Positions 33,323-42,023 of a stretch of DNA of 64,000 bases are shown here, in pieces; the first letter of the stretch is position 1, and the number at the start of each line of letters is the position of its first letter. The translations under genes and the position numbers were made by a program. The notes beneath the pieces are model-generated. The model was given only the letters and a program-made list of their open reading frames with translations, did not search any database and was not told where the DNA came from. This stretch comes from CAVQZA01 sp963724805 (GTDB lineage: Bacteria; Actinomycetota; Thermoleophilia; Gaiellales; Gaiellaceae). The stretch is from NCBI GenBank assembly GCA_963724805.1, contig CAVRWA010000011.1, positions 1,054,001-1,118,000 on the forward strand, in the 5' to 3' direction.

Positions 33323-34300
33323 ATGTCGGAACGTCTCGGAGCTCGTCGGGGCCTGTGGGCCGCGGCCGTGCTCGCACTCGCTGCGGTTGCGGCGCTCGCG
33401 GTCGTCGGCGTAGCCGGCGCCCACAGGGCGGCGTCATGCGGCACGGTCACGGTCAACGAGCAGGCGTGGGCCGGCTCGACGGCCAACACCTACGTGGCCA
33501 AGAACGTGCTCGAGAGCATGGGCTGCAAGGTGAACATCACCAAGATCACGGAGATCCCCGTCTACCAGGCGATGGCGGACGGGAAGGTCGACGCGGTGCT
33601 CGAGGACTGGCAGCACGTCGCTCAGTACAAGCAGTACATCACCAAGCAGCACACGGCCGTGCTCGGCGGCTCGAACGGCGTCAACGGCCACATCGGCTGG
33701 TACATCCCCGACTACCTGATGAAGCAGTACCCGCAGTTCAAGACGTGGAGAGGGCTCAAGGGCAAGGAGTCGATCTTCAAGAGCCCGGAGTCCGGCTCGC
33801 AGGGGATGTTCCTCGGCGGCGACCCTTCGTACGTCCAGAAGGACCAGCAGTTGATCGAGGCGCTCGGGCTCAACCTCAAATTCGTCAGCGTCGGCGCCGA
33901 GCCCGCGCAGGTGGCGCGCTGGACACAGCTCGTCAAGCAGAAGAAGCCGGTGCTCCTGTACTGGTACACGCCCCAGTACCTGAACGTGCAGTACCACCTC
34001 GTCGAGGTGAAGCTGCCGCCACGGTTCAAGGGCTGCAAGGACGACGTCAGCAACCCCGTCGGCGACGTGAAGCAGTACGCGTGCGCCTACGACACCTATC
34101 CACTCAACAAGGTCTTCAGTGCCAAGTTCGCGAAGAGCGGCTCGCCCGCCTACCCGGTGCTGAAGCGGTTCAGCTGGTCGAACACCGACCAGAACACCGT
34201 CGCCAAGTGGATCGCGGGCGATCACGTCGACCCGGACACGGCGGCGAAGAAGTGGATCGCGGCCAACAAGGCCAAGGTCAACGCCTGGCTCGGGAAGTAA
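33323..34300 (+). CDS. proX: Glycine betaine ABC transporter substrate-binding protein
   Basis: A 325-residue OpuAC/ProX-family binding protein. The first 33 residues are a signal segment (AAAVLALAAVAALAVVGVAG); no lipobox is evident. The domain begins CGTVTVNEQAWAGSTANTYV and shows VDAVLEDWQHV, GHIGWYIPDY and PVLLYWYTPQYL; the last two provide the aromatic residues that cage quaternary ammonium ligands in this family. AAAGGAGG lies just before the ATG. It ends 4 bp from the convergent glpK. Confidence 0.92.
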   Translation: MSERLGARRGLWAAAVLALAAVAALAVVGVAGAHRAASCGTVTVNEQAWAGSTANTYVAKNVLESMGCKVNITKITEIPVYQAMADGKVDAVLEDWQHVAQYKQYITKQHTAVLGGSNGVNGHIGWYIPDYLMKQYPQFKTWRGLKGKESIFKSPESGSQGMFLGGDPSYVQKDQQLIEALGLNLKFVSVGAEPAQVARWTQLVKQKKPVLLYWYTPQYLNVQYHLVEVKLPPRFKGCKDDVSNPVGDVKQYACAYDTYPLNKVFSAKFAKSGSPAYPVLKRFSWSNTDQNTVAKWIAGDHVDPDTAAKKWIAANKAKVNAWLGK

Positions 34301-34304
34301 CGAG

Positions 34305-35705
34305 TTAGAGGAGGGTGCGGCGGAGCGCCTCTCGCCAGCCGGCGTAGAGGCGCTCCGCTTCGTCCCTGGGCATCCGCGGCTCGTAGCGGGCGCCGGCGGG
34401 GGCGGCGTGCGGCTCGGACCAGAGGCCGACCGCGAGCCCGGCGAGCAGCGCCGCGCCGAGCGCCGTCTGCTCCGGCTCGGCGGCGACCTCGACGGGAATC
34501 CCGAGCAGATCCGCCTGGAACTGCATCAGCCAGGCATTGGCCGTCATGCCGCCGTCGGCTCGTAGCAACGCGAGCTGGCCGGGCATCGCGTCGAGCACGT
34601 CGCGCGTCTGGTAGGCGGCCGCCTCCAGCGCTGCCCGGACGAGGTGCTCGCGACGGGTGCCGCGCGTCAGCCCGGTGATCAGCCCGCGGGCATCGGGCGC
34701 CCAGTGCGGCGACCCGAGCCCCGCGAGCGCGGGCACGAAATAGACGCCGTCGTTCCCGTCGAGGGACTCGGCCGCCGCAGCGCTCCCCGCCGCGTCGGCG
34801 ATCAGGCCGAGCCCGTCGCGCAGCCATTGCAGTGCCGCGCCCGTGACGAAGACCGAGCCCTCGAGCGCGTAGCTCGGAGGATCGGAGGCGCGGCGAGCGG
34901 CCGCGGTGCGCACGAGACCCTCGGGCGGCGGCGAGCAGTCGGTGCCGGTGGGCGCGAGCACGAAGCTCCCCGTGCCGTAGGTGGCCTTGGCGGTCCCACC
35001 CGCGGCGAACAGGGCGGCCTGCTGGTCGCCGGCGATCCCTGCGACCGGCACGGTCGCGCCGAAGAGCTCGGCCTCGCCGACGACCGCGCTCGAGGGCCGG
35101 ATCTCCGGCAGCAGGTCGGGCGAGACGCCGAAGAGCTCGAGCAGCTCGTCGTCCCAGGCGAGCGTGGCGAGCGAGACGAGCAGCGTGCGGGACGCGTTGG
35201 TCTCGTCGGTGACGTGGACGCGCCCGCCCGTCAGCTTCCACACGAGCCAGGAATCGACGGTACCGAACGCGAGAGGCTCGTCGGTCTCGACGTCCTGGAG
35301 CAGCCATTCGAGCTTCGTCGCCGAGAAATAGGGATCCGCGACGAGCCCCGTCAGCTCCCTCAGGCGCGGGCCCGGCAGCTCGCGGCAACGATCGGCCGTG
35401 CGCCTGTCTTGCCAGACGATCGCGTTGCTGACCGGGAGGCCGCTGCGTCGCCCCCACAGGACCGTCGTCTCGCGCTGGTTCGTGATCCCGATCGCCTGCA
35501 GCGCCTGCGGCTTCGTGCCTTGCAGCGCCTGCTCGGCCGCGGCGAGGACGCTCGCCCAGATCTCCTCCGGGTCGTGCTCGACCCAGCCCGGCCGCGGGAA
35601 GTGCTGCGGGAGCTCGGCGTAGCCGCGGCCGCGGATCCGTAGCTCGTCGTCGACGACGAGGCACGTCGTCCCGGTCGTCCCCTGGTCGATCGCGAGCAGC
35701 GCCAT
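34305..35705 (-). CDS. glpK: Glycerol kinase
   Basis: A 466-residue FGGY kinase that phosphorylates glycerol. Diagnostic segments are ALLAIDQGTTGTTCLV, GWVEHDPEEIW, ITNQRETTVLW and IVWQDRRTA; RALEAAAYQTRDVLDAM is in the C-terminal domain. It is slightly shorter than the usual ~500. The ATG abuts a 164-bp palindrome whose minus-strand GACGGGG serves as the likely ribosome site. With GlpD and the glycerophosphodiesterase it supports glycerol/glycerophosphodiester use. Confidence 0.95.
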   Translation of the reverse strand: MALLAIDQGTTGTTCLVVDDELRIRGRGYAELPQHFPRPGWVEHDPEEIWASVLAAAEQALQGTKPQALQAIGITNQRETTVLWGRRSGLPVSNAIVWQDRRTADRCRELPGPRLRELTGLVADPYFSATKLEWLLQDVETDEPLAFGTVDSWLVWKLTGGRVHVTDETNASRTLLVSLATLAWDDELLELFGVSPDLLPEIRPSSAVVGEAELFGATVPVAGIAGDQQAALFAAGGTAKATYGTGSFVLAPTGTDCSPPPEGLVRTAAARRASDPPSYALEGSVFVTGAALQWLRDGLGLIADAAGSAAAAESLDGNDGVYFVPALAGLGSPHWAPDARGLITGLTRGTRREHLVRAALEAAAYQTRDVLDAMPGQLALLRADGGMTANAWLMQFQADLLGIPVEVAAEPEQTALGAALLAGLAVGLWSEPHAAPAGARYEPRMPRDEAERLYAGWREALRRTLL

Positions 35706-35706
35706 C

Positions 35707-35870
35707 AGTGCCCCGTCCGGTGATGTTGACGAGCTTCTGGGGCGCGAGCACCAAGCGCTGCAAGGACGCAGGGAGCGCCCATAGCCGAGGCTATGGGCGC
35801 GACCGGGGACGCCGCAGCGCGCCGCGTGATCGTGTTCCAGAAGCCGGAGGACATTGCCGGACGGGGCACT
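35707..35870. repeat. 164-bp imperfect palindrome (MITE-like or long leader hairpin)
   Basis: Ends are perfect 14-bp inverted repeats: AGTGCCCCGTCCGG (35707-35720) and CCGGACGGGGCACT (35857-35870). The centre is a perfect 12-bp hairpin GCGCCCATAGCC/GGCTATGGGCGC (35775-35800) with a 2-base loop. The stretches between also pair imperfectly. It fills the whole space between the glpK start codon and the EamA stop codon. Confidence 0.75.
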
Positions 35871-35872
35871 AA

Positions 35873-36694
35873 CTAGGAGAGACTAAGGAGTGCGACGCCG
35901 GCGACGACGAGTGCGGCTCCCGACAGCCGCTCCACACCGACCCGCTCCTTCAGGAACACGCCCGCGAGGGCGGCCGCGATCAGGACGCTCGTCTCGCGCA
36001 CCGCCGCGACCGAGGCCGCGGAGGCGAGCCGGAGCGCGGCCAGCACGAGGGCATAGGCGACGAACGTCGCGAGCCCGGCGAGACAGGTTTGCCAGGTGAG
36101 CTCGGCCCTGACCGCCCCCCGCCCCTTCCAGCGCAGGATGACCGCGGCGTAGACGAGCGACGGCAGGAGCATCGAGAGCTCGAGGTACGCGATCGGCGAC
36201 GCGTAGCGGATCCCGCGCTTGTCGATCAGCGTGTAGGCGGCGATGCAGCCGGCGATCAGGAGGCCGAACGCGATCCCGCGCCGATCCGCGCGCTTCAGCC
36301 CGCTCACGAGCACGACGCCGGCCCCGACAAGGCAGACGCCGAGCGCCTGGCCCCACGAGGTCGACTTCCCGAACGCGACCACCCCCGCGAGCAGCACCAG
36401 CACCGGGGCGCTCCCGCGCGCGACCGGGTAGACGACCGAGAGCTCCAGCCGCCGGTAGGCCGCGGCGAGGAGCGCGAAGTACGCCAGCTCGAAGAGGCCC
36501 GTCGCGACGACGTAGGGCCAGACGCGGGAGTCCACGTGCCCGAAGACCGCAGCGACCGGCGCGAAGGCCGCGACCGCGACCACGAGCGCGACGGCCATCG
36601 CCGCCTCCGGATCGCGCGGGCGCGCAAGCAGCAGGTTCCAGCAGGCGTGGACGAACGCCGCAGCGAGGGCGAGCGCGAGTGCGGAGGCCGGCAC
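35873..36694 (-). CDS. EamA/DMT-superfamily transporter
   Basis: A 273-residue membrane protein with about ten hydrophobic helices arranged as two EamA repeats, separated near residue 135 by GLKRADRRGIAFG. The N-terminus (ALALAAAFVHACWNLLLAR) is the usual first helix. The transported substrate cannot be predicted; relatives export metabolites. It is divergent from the HAD phosphatase gene, the two starts being 26 bp apart. Confidence 0.85.
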   Translation of the reverse strand: MPASALALALAAAFVHACWNLLLARPRDPEAAMAVALVVAVAAFAPVAAVFGHVDSRVWPYVVATGLFELAYFALLAAAYRRLELSVVYPVARGSAPVLVLLAGVVAFGKSTSWGQALGVCLVGAGVVLVSGLKRADRRGIAFGLLIAGCIAAYTLIDKRGIRYASPIAYLELSMLLPSLVYAAVILRWKGRGAVRAELTWQTCLAGLATFVAYALVLAALRLASAASVAAVRETSVLIAAALAGVFLKERVGVERLSGAALVVAGVALLSLS

Positions 36695-36720
36695 GCGGGA
36701 AGGGTAGGCTTCGCCGCCGG

Positions 36721-37365
36721 ATGGCTCCTCGCGCGGCAGTCTTCGACTTCAACGGCACGCTCTCCGACGACGAGCCGATCATGTACGAGATCTACGCGCA
36801 GATGTTCGCCGAACAGGGGCGACCGCTGACGCAGGCCCAGTACGTCGACGAGCTCGCAGGGCACACCGAGGAGGAGATCATCGGCTACTGGCTCGGCCGT
36901 GACCGCCCCGACCTCGCCGAGCTCGTCGCCGACCGGATCTCTCGATACCAGGAGGCCGCCGCCGGCGGCTCGACGGTGTACCCGAGGGTGCGCGAGGCCG
37001 TCCGCTATGCGGCGGAGCGCGTCCCGGTCGCGGTCGTGTCGGGCGCCGCCCGCGAGGAGATCGTCCCGGTCCTCGAGGCGTCCGGGCTCGCGCCGTTGCT
37101 CGCCGCGCTCGTCGCCGCCGAGGACGTCGTGGCCGGCAAGCCGCACCCGGAGGGGTACCTGCGGGTGCTCGAGCTCCTCGGCGACGGCGTCCGCGCCGAT
37201 GAGGTGATCGTGTTCGAGGACACCGAGGTGGGCGTCGCGGCTGCGAAGGCGGCCGGCATGTACTGCGTCGGGATCACGCGCACGCTCGGAGCGGAGCGGC
37301 TCGCCGCGGCCGACGAGCTGATCCCCGAGATCGACCTCGCCGCGGTGCAACGGCTGCTCCCGTGA
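36721..37365 (+). CDS. HAD-superfamily hydrolase
   Basis: A 214-residue haloacid-dehalogenase-fold phosphatase with a helical cap. Motif I is VFDFNGTLSDDE: the nucleophilic Asp is present but the usual second Asp (general acid/base) is Asn. Motif II is VVSGAA, motif III lysine is in VAGKPHPEGY and motif IV is IVFEDTEVGV. It is translationally coupled (GTGA) to the glycerophosphodiesterase, so a phospho-headgroup or glycerol-phosphate substrate is conceivable but unproven. Confidence 0.85.
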   Translation: MAPRAAVFDFNGTLSDDEPIMYEIYAQMFAEQGRPLTQAQYVDELAGHTEEEIIGYWLGRDRPDLAELVADRISRYQEAAAGGSTVYPRVREAVRYAAERVPVAVVSGAAREEIVPVLEASGLAPLLAALVAAEDVVAGKPHPEGYLRVLELLGDGVRADEVIVFEDTEVGVAAAKAAGMYCVGITRTLGAERLAAADELIPEIDLAAVQRLLP

Positions 37366-37970
37366 CCCCGCTCGTGATCGCGCACCGCGGCGCGTCGTGG
37401 GACCTGCCGGAGAACACGCTGCCCGCGTTCGAGCGCGCGATCGAGGTCGGCGCGGACTTCATCGAGCTCGACGTCCGGGCGCGACCCGACGGTGAGCTCG
37501 TGGTCACCCACGACCCGCCGCGAAGGCGAACAGGCCTGCCGACGCTCGAGCAGGCCGTCGAGCTGACGCGCGGCCGGATCGGGTTGATGGTCGAGCTGAA
37601 GAGCCCGTCCCGCTACCGTCGCCACGACATCGTCCCGCGCGTGCTCGCGCTCCTCGACGACGACGCCGTGGTCGTCTGCTTCCAGCGTCCCGCTCTCGAG
37701 GAGGTGCGGCGCCTCCGTCCCGGTCTCCGCACGGTCCAGCACGTCGGGTTCGGCGTCTCGATCCGCGGCGCACGAGGCGCCTGGGCGGCCGGCTTCCGCG
37801 ACCAGCGCACGACGGCCCGCGGGCTCGCCGCCGCGCGCCGGCTCGGCCTCGAGACGACCGTCTACACCGTGAACGCGCCGGAGCGGATGCGCGAGCTCGC
37901 CGCCCTCGGCGTCATCGGGATCTTCACCGACCGGCCGGAACTGGCTCTGCTGGCTCTTCGGCCAGGCTGA
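37362..37970 (+). CDS. ugpQ: Glycerophosphodiester phosphodiesterase
   Basis: A 202-residue GDPD-family enzyme cleaving glycerophosphodiesters to an alcohol and sn-glycerol-3-phosphate. The catalytic pair is in IAHRGASWDLPENTLPAF (His, plus metal-binding Glu and Asn); IELDVRARPDGELVVTHDP supplies the other metal ligands and second histidine. No signal peptide, so it acts in the cytoplasm. The context (ABC importer, glpK, glpD, choline genes) suggests glycerophosphocholine among its substrates. Its end overlaps the convergent ABC ATPase gene. Confidence 0.9.
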   Translation: MTPLVIAHRGASWDLPENTLPAFERAIEVGADFIELDVRARPDGELVVTHDPPRRRTGLPTLEQAVELTRGRIGLMVELKSPSRYRRHDIVPRVLALLDDDAVVVCFQRPALEEVRRLRPGLRTVQHVGFGVSIRGARGAWAAGFRDQRTTARGLAAARRLGLETTVYTVNAPERMRELAALGVIGIFTDRPELALLALRPG

Positions 37971-39028
37971 GCAGCCGCGCGCTCTCGGGCGGGAAGCTCG
38001 CCATGACCTGCATCCCGATCGTCAGCGCCGCGGCCCGGGTCGTGCGGGAGATCGGCGGTCATTCCGCGTTCCCCGCTCTCGTCCTCGATCCGTACCCGGG
38101 TCGTCGAGCCGAGGAAGATGTGCGAGACGACGACGCCGGTGAACGCCGTGGGCTCGGACGCGTGACCGTCGCCCACGGGCACCAGGTCGACCGTCTCCGG
38201 CCGGACGAGCAGGAGCACCCGCTCTCCCCGCGGCAGGCCCTCGGCCGCGTTGACGTGGAGCTGCTTGCCGGCGTAGTCGACCATGCCGTCCGCGGCGACC
38301 GTCGACGCGAGCCGGTTCATCGTGCCGATGAACTCCGCGACGAACGGCGTCGCCGGGCTGCCGTACATCTCCGCCGGGGAGCCGACCTGCTCGATCTTGC
38401 CTCCGTACATCACCGCGACGCGGTCGGAGATCGAGAGCGCCTCCTCCTGGTCGTGGGTGACGTAGATCGTCGTGATCCCGAGCTCGAGCTGGATGCGGCG
38501 GATCTCCTCGCGCAGCTGCACGCGCACCTTCGCGTCGAGCGCCGAGAGCGGCTCGTCGAGGAGCAGCACGCTCGGCTCGATCGCGAGCGCGCGGGCGAGC
38601 GCGACGCGCTGCTGCATGCCGCCGGAGAGCTGATGAGGGTAGCGCTTGCCCGCGTCGCCGAGCCCGACGAGCTCGAGCAGCTCGGCGACCCGCTGCCGCC
38701 GGTCGGCCTTGGCCTTGCGGCGGATCCTGAGCCCGTAGTCGACGTTCTGCTCGGCGGTCATGTTCGGGAACAGGCTGTAGGCCTGGAAGACCATGCCCAT
38801 GTCGCGCTTGTTGGGCGGCCTGCCCGTGATGTCCTTGCCGTCGACGACGATCCGCCCCGAATCGGGCTGGTCGAAGCCGGCCACGAGGCGGAGGGCCGTC
38901 GTCTTGCCGCAGCCGCTCGGCCCGAGCAGCGAGACGAACTCGCCCGTCTCGAGCGAGAGGTCGATCCCCTGGAGCGCCGTGACGGGGCCGAACGAGCGCC
39001 ACAGCTCCTGCAGCTCGACGTGGGCCAT
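37862..39028 (-). CDS. ABC transporter ATPase, PotA/FbpC-like, C-terminal frameshift
   Basis: An importer ATPase with Walker A GPSGCGKTT, Q-loop VFQAYSLFPN, signature LSGGMQQR, Walker B LLLDEPLSALDAK and switch VTHDQEEAL, plus a C-terminal TOBE region. After MTADLP an apparent extra base near 38044 changes frame. The other frame continues naturally (TTRAAALTIGMQVMASFPPE) to a stop at 37924, which is the likely true end. As sequenced the frame runs to 37862 with non-homologous residues. It belongs with the two permeases and binding protein upstream. Confidence 0.85.
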   Translation of the reverse strand: MAHVELQELWRSFGPVTALQGIDLSLETGEFVSLLGPSGCGKTTALRLVAGFDQPDSGRIVVDGKDITGRPPNKRDMGMVFQAYSLFPNMTAEQNVDYGLRIRRKAKADRRQRVAELLELVGLGDAGKRYPHQLSGGMQQRVALARALAIEPSVLLLDEPLSALDAKVRVQLREEIRRIQLELGITTIYVTHDQEEALSISDRVAVMYGGKIEQVGSPAEMYGSPATPFVAEFIGTMNRLASTVAADGMVDYAGKQLHVNAAEGLPRGERVLLLVRPETVDLVPVGDGHASEPTAFTGVVVSHIFLGSTTRVRIEDESGERGMTADLPHDPGRGADDRDAGHGELPARERAAAQPGRRASRASSGRSVKIPMTPRAASSRIRSGAFTV

Positions 39029-39846
39029 TACCGACCGATCCCCACGCGCACCGTGCGCTGGCCGCCGCGCCGCCCGATCAGGAGGATCGAGAGCATCGCG
39101 GCCCAGGTGATCCCGAAGCTCATCAGCGTCGCGGCCGCGGCCGGATAGGCCTTGTCCTGGTTGATCTGCTGGAGGTAGGTCGGGAACGTATGGAAGGCGG
39201 AGAGGCTCGCGAGCGTGAACTCGCCCATCACGATCGCCAGCGTGAGGAACGCGCCGCTCAGCGCCGCCACCCTGATGTTCGGCAGGATCACGCGCCCGAG
39301 CGTCGTCCGCCACGACGCGCCGAGCCCGCGCGACGCCTCGGTCAGCGTGTGGACGTCGATCGCGCGGAACCCTGCGTCGAGCGAGAAGTAGATGTACGGG
39401 AAGGCGAGGATCACGTACGCGCCGACCAGGAACAGGTCGGGCTTGCCGAGGAACCAGAACGGCGCGTGCATCGTGTCCTTGTAGAACTTGAGCAGGCCGA
39501 CGACGAGGATGATCGGCGGGATCACGAACGGCACCAGCGCCATGAAACCCACGACGGGCCGGAGCCGCGGCAGCTTCAGGTACACGAGATAGATCGTCGG
39601 CACGAAGAGCAGCAGCCCCACCACGATCGTCTCGAGCGCGAGCCGGAACGAGATCTTGATCGTCGACCAGAACTGGGGATCGTGCAGGATCTCGCCGTAG
39701 GCGGAGAGGCTGCAGCACTTCCCGGTGTTCGCGTCCTTGAGGCTGAAGAGGAGCGTCGCAACCAGCGGCGTCAGGAAGTACGCGCCGCCCAGCACGAGCC
39801 ACACGACCGCGGAGGGGGCAATCCGGGGTCTCTTCACTTTGCCCAC
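39028..39846 (-). CDS. ABC transporter permease (PotC-like)
   Basis: A 272-residue inner-membrane permease with six predicted helices. The EAA loop is LTEASRGLGASWRTTLGRVILP (about residues 178-199, given here as its key span). The ATG overlaps the upstream permease by 13 bp and its end shares a base with the ATPase start. Substrate unknown; relatives move polyamines, iron or phosphonates. Confidence 0.88.
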   Translation of the reverse strand: MGKVKRPRIAPSAVVWLVLGGAYFLTPLVATLLFSLKDANTGKCCSLSAYGEILHDPQFWSTIKISFRLALETIVVGLLLFVPTIYLVYLKLPRLRPVVGFMALVPFVIPPIILVVGLLKFYKDTMHAPFWFLGKPDLFLVGAYVILAFPYIYFSLDAGFRAIDVHTLTEASRGLGASWRTTLGRVILPNIRVAALSGAFLTLAIVMGEFTLASLSAFHTFPTYLQQINQDKAYPAAAATLMSFGITWAAMLSILLIGRRGGQRTVRVGIGR

Positions 39847-40631
39847 CGAGAGGCGCGCCGCTGGAGCGGGATGTAGAAGACCATCATCGCCGCCAGCACG
39901 AAGAACATCCCGAACGCGAGCGCCTGGCCCTCGTGCGGGTTGAAGAAGACGTTGCCGGAGAGGTCGTTGCCGATCAGGATCGGCACGAGCGGCAGGCCGG
40001 TCCCGCTCGTCAGCGCGTATGCCGTCGCATACGCCGCGAACGCGTTGCCGAAGAGCAGGATCACCGCGCCGAGGATCGACGGCATCAGAACCGGCATCCC
40101 GATGTGGCGCCAGTACTGGAAGCGGCTCGCGCCGAGGTTAGACGACGCCTCGCTCCACTCCGCGCGGAGGCCGTCGATCGCAGGCGCGATCACCAGGATC
40201 ATCAGCGGGATCTGGAAGTAGAGGTAGACGAACGCGACGCCGTTCCTCGACCAGATCGCAAGGCCGTGCTCGTAGATGTTGAACCCGAAGACGTCGTTGA
40301 GGAGCTGCGTGACGATCCCGATCGTCCCGAAGGTGGCGATGAACGCGAAGGCGAGCGGGATGCCGCCGAAGTTCGCGGCCACGCCCGAAAACGTGCCGAA
40401 CGCAGAGCGGATCCAGCCGGGCGTCCCCTTGCGGATCGCCGCGTAGGCGATCAGGAGGCCGAGCAGTCCGCCCAGGAGGGCGGTGACGAGGCTGAGCCGG
40501 ATGCTCGCCCAGAACGCGTCGCGCGTCTGCGCGGTCGACACGATCGACCAGACGTTGTGGAACGTGTAGCCGCCGTGGTCGTTCTGGAACGCACCGATCA
40601 TCACGGTGGCGGAGGGAAGGATCAGGAACAT
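39834..40631 (-). CDS. ABC transporter permease (PotB-like), start unclear
   Basis: A 265-residue permease from the first ATG at 40631. The homologous first membrane helix extends further upstream in frame (PSLAWLGVVPFFAYAG), yet no ATG, GTG or TTG exists there back to the binding-protein gene. A CTG at 40745, four bases after that gene's stop codon, is the only near-cognate start that would include it. Either a non-canonical start, a sequence error or a truncated helix explains this. The EAA-like loop is WSEASSNLGASRFQYWRHIG. Confidence 0.8.
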   Translation of the reverse strand: MFLILPSATVMIGAFQNDHGGYTFHNVWSIVSTAQTRDAFWASIRLSLVTALLGGLLGLLIAYAAIRKGTPGWIRSAFGTFSGVAANFGGIPLAFAFIATFGTIGIVTQLLNDVFGFNIYEHGLAIWSRNGVAFVYLYFQIPLMILVIAPAIDGLRAEWSEASSNLGASRFQYWRHIGMPVLMPSILGAVILLFGNAFAAYATAYALTSGTGLPLVPILIGNDLSGNVFFNPHEGQALAFGMFFVLAAMMVFYIPLQRRASRWAK

Positions 40632-40681
40632 GCCGGCGTAGGCGAAGAACGGGACGACGCCAAGCCACGCGAGCGAGGGAC

Positions 40682-40714
40682 GTCTCCGGCCGGACCTGGG
40701 GCCCGGCCGGAGAC
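40682..40714 (-). promoter_or_regulatory. Intercistronic hairpin between binding protein and permease genes
   Basis: GTCTCCGGCCGG and CCGGCCGGAGAC are a perfect 12-bp inverted repeat with a 9-base loop and no T-tract. Such hairpins commonly stabilise binding-protein mRNA and lower expression of the following permease genes. Confidence 0.5.
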
Positions 40715-40749
40715 TCTCGGTTCTTGCTACGGCGTGTGTCGCCAGCGCG

Positions 40750-41940
40750 CTAGGACCCGACCTTCGCGGGCCATTGCGTGTTGATGACCGCCTTCGCGGC
40801 CGCCTGCTGGCCGAGGCTCGCGAACTTCACCTTGGAGTAGAGGGCCCCCGAGGGCAGCGCGTTGACCAGCGCCTTGGGGATCACCTTCCGGTTGAACATG
40901 TCGGTGAAGCGGGCCGGATGCGCGTATCCCTTCAGATACAGGATCTGCCCCTGGTCGGAGTAGATGAACTCCTGCCACAACCGGGCCGCGTACGGGTGCG
41001 GCGCGGTGGCGTTGACCGCCTGGCAGTAGTAGCCGCCGTAGACGCCGTCGGACGGGATGTTGACCTTCCACTTCGCGGAGGGGAACTCCGGCCCGTAGGC
41101 GAGGTTGTTGTAGTCCCAGTCGATCGAGATCGGCGTCTGGCCGGACGCGACCGTCTGCGGGGTCGTCTGGACGGGGATGAAGTTGCCCGCCTTCTTCAGC
41201 GCCGCGAAGTAGTCGATCCCCGGGGTGACGTTGCTGAGCGAGCCGCCGTTCGCGAGCGCGGCCGCAAAGACGCCCGCGATCGCCGAGCCGGACGTCAGCG
41301 GGCTCCCGTTCATCGCGACCTTGTTCTTGTACTCGGGCTTCATCAGGTCGGCGAACGTCTTCGGCGGGTTGCTCACGAGGTTGGCGTTGTAGCCGATCGA
41401 GACTGCGCCCCAGTAGTCGCCCGTCCAGTAGCCACGGGTGTCCTTCATCGCCCGTGGGACGGTCGCGTAGTTGCTGACGTAGTACCGCCCATACAGACCC
41501 TGGCGGGCGCCGTCGACCGCAAACGTGGCGCTGACATCGACGCAGTCCGGGGCACGCGGGTCGCCCTTCAGGGAGATGATCGCCTGGTTCTCCTGCGCCG
41601 AGCTGCCGTCTGGGTTGTCACTCGTGATTCCGATGCCGTACTTCTTGCTGAACGTCGAGATGAGCTCGCCGTAGTTCGCCCAGTCCGGCGGGAGGGCGAT
41701 CACGTTGAGATGGCCTTCCTTCTTGGCCGCGGCCACGAGAGCCTTCATGTTGGCCTTGGTGCCCTTCAGCGGCGGAGCGGCGGCGGCCCTGCGGGCGGCC
41801 CACGCGAGCGACGGGCTGCTGCCGAGGATTGTCAGCCCGAACGCCGCGGCGGCGCTGCGCCGCAGCATCGCCGAACGGGTGAACTCCGACTCCTCGAGCT
41901 TGGCGAAGAACTCTTGCTCGTGCGCCTCGTAGTCCTCCAT
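40750..41940 (-). CDS. ABC transporter substrate-binding protein (spermidine/putrescine/iron type)
   Basis: A 396-residue extracellular binding protein. The N-terminal segment has a twin-arginine-like AMLRRSAAAAFGLTILG followed by an AWA cleavage-like site. The mature part shows the SBP fold: LVAAAKKEGHLNVIALP, STFSKKYGIGI, GAVSIGYNANLV and LPSGALYSKV. GGAGGG lies before the ATG. It is the first gene of a minus-strand ABC operon. The ligand is unknown; proximity to ugpQ, glpK and glpD suggests a glycerophosphodiester or similar. Confidence 0.83.
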   Translation of the reverse strand: MEDYEAHEQEFFAKLEESEFTRSAMLRRSAAAAFGLTILGSSPSLAWAARRAAAAPPLKGTKANMKALVAAAKKEGHLNVIALPPDWANYGELISTFSKKYGIGITSDNPDGSSAQENQAIISLKGDPRAPDCVDVSATFAVDGARQGLYGRYYVSNYATVPRAMKDTRGYWTGDYWGAVSIGYNANLVSNPPKTFADLMKPEYKNKVAMNGSPLTSGSAIAGVFAAALANGGSLSNVTPGIDYFAALKKAGNFIPVQTTPQTVASGQTPISIDWDYNNLAYGPEFPSAKWKVNIPSDGVYGGYYCQAVNATAPHPYAARLWQEFIYSDQGQILYLKGYAHPARFTDMFNRKVIPKALVNALPSGALYSKVKFASLGQQAAAKAVINTQWPAKVGS

Positions 41941-41970
41941 CTGACCCTCCAGTCCTGGGGTAGGAAGCCG

Positions 41971-42016
41971 AGCCTAGTCATGCGCTACGACGGTTTCAAC
42001 GGCGGGCGGTTAGTCT
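41971..42016. promoter_or_regulatory. Divergent promoters for the ABC operon (minus) and PHP-glpD (plus)
   Basis: Minus strand: TTGAAA (41999-41994) and TAGGCT (41976-41971) are 17 bp apart, serving the binding-protein gene. Plus strand: a TAGTCT -10 box (42011-42016) lies 7 bp before the GTG at 42024, implying a leaderless PHP-gene transcript; its -35 is weak. Confidence 0.5.
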
Positions 42017-42023
42017 CTCAAAC

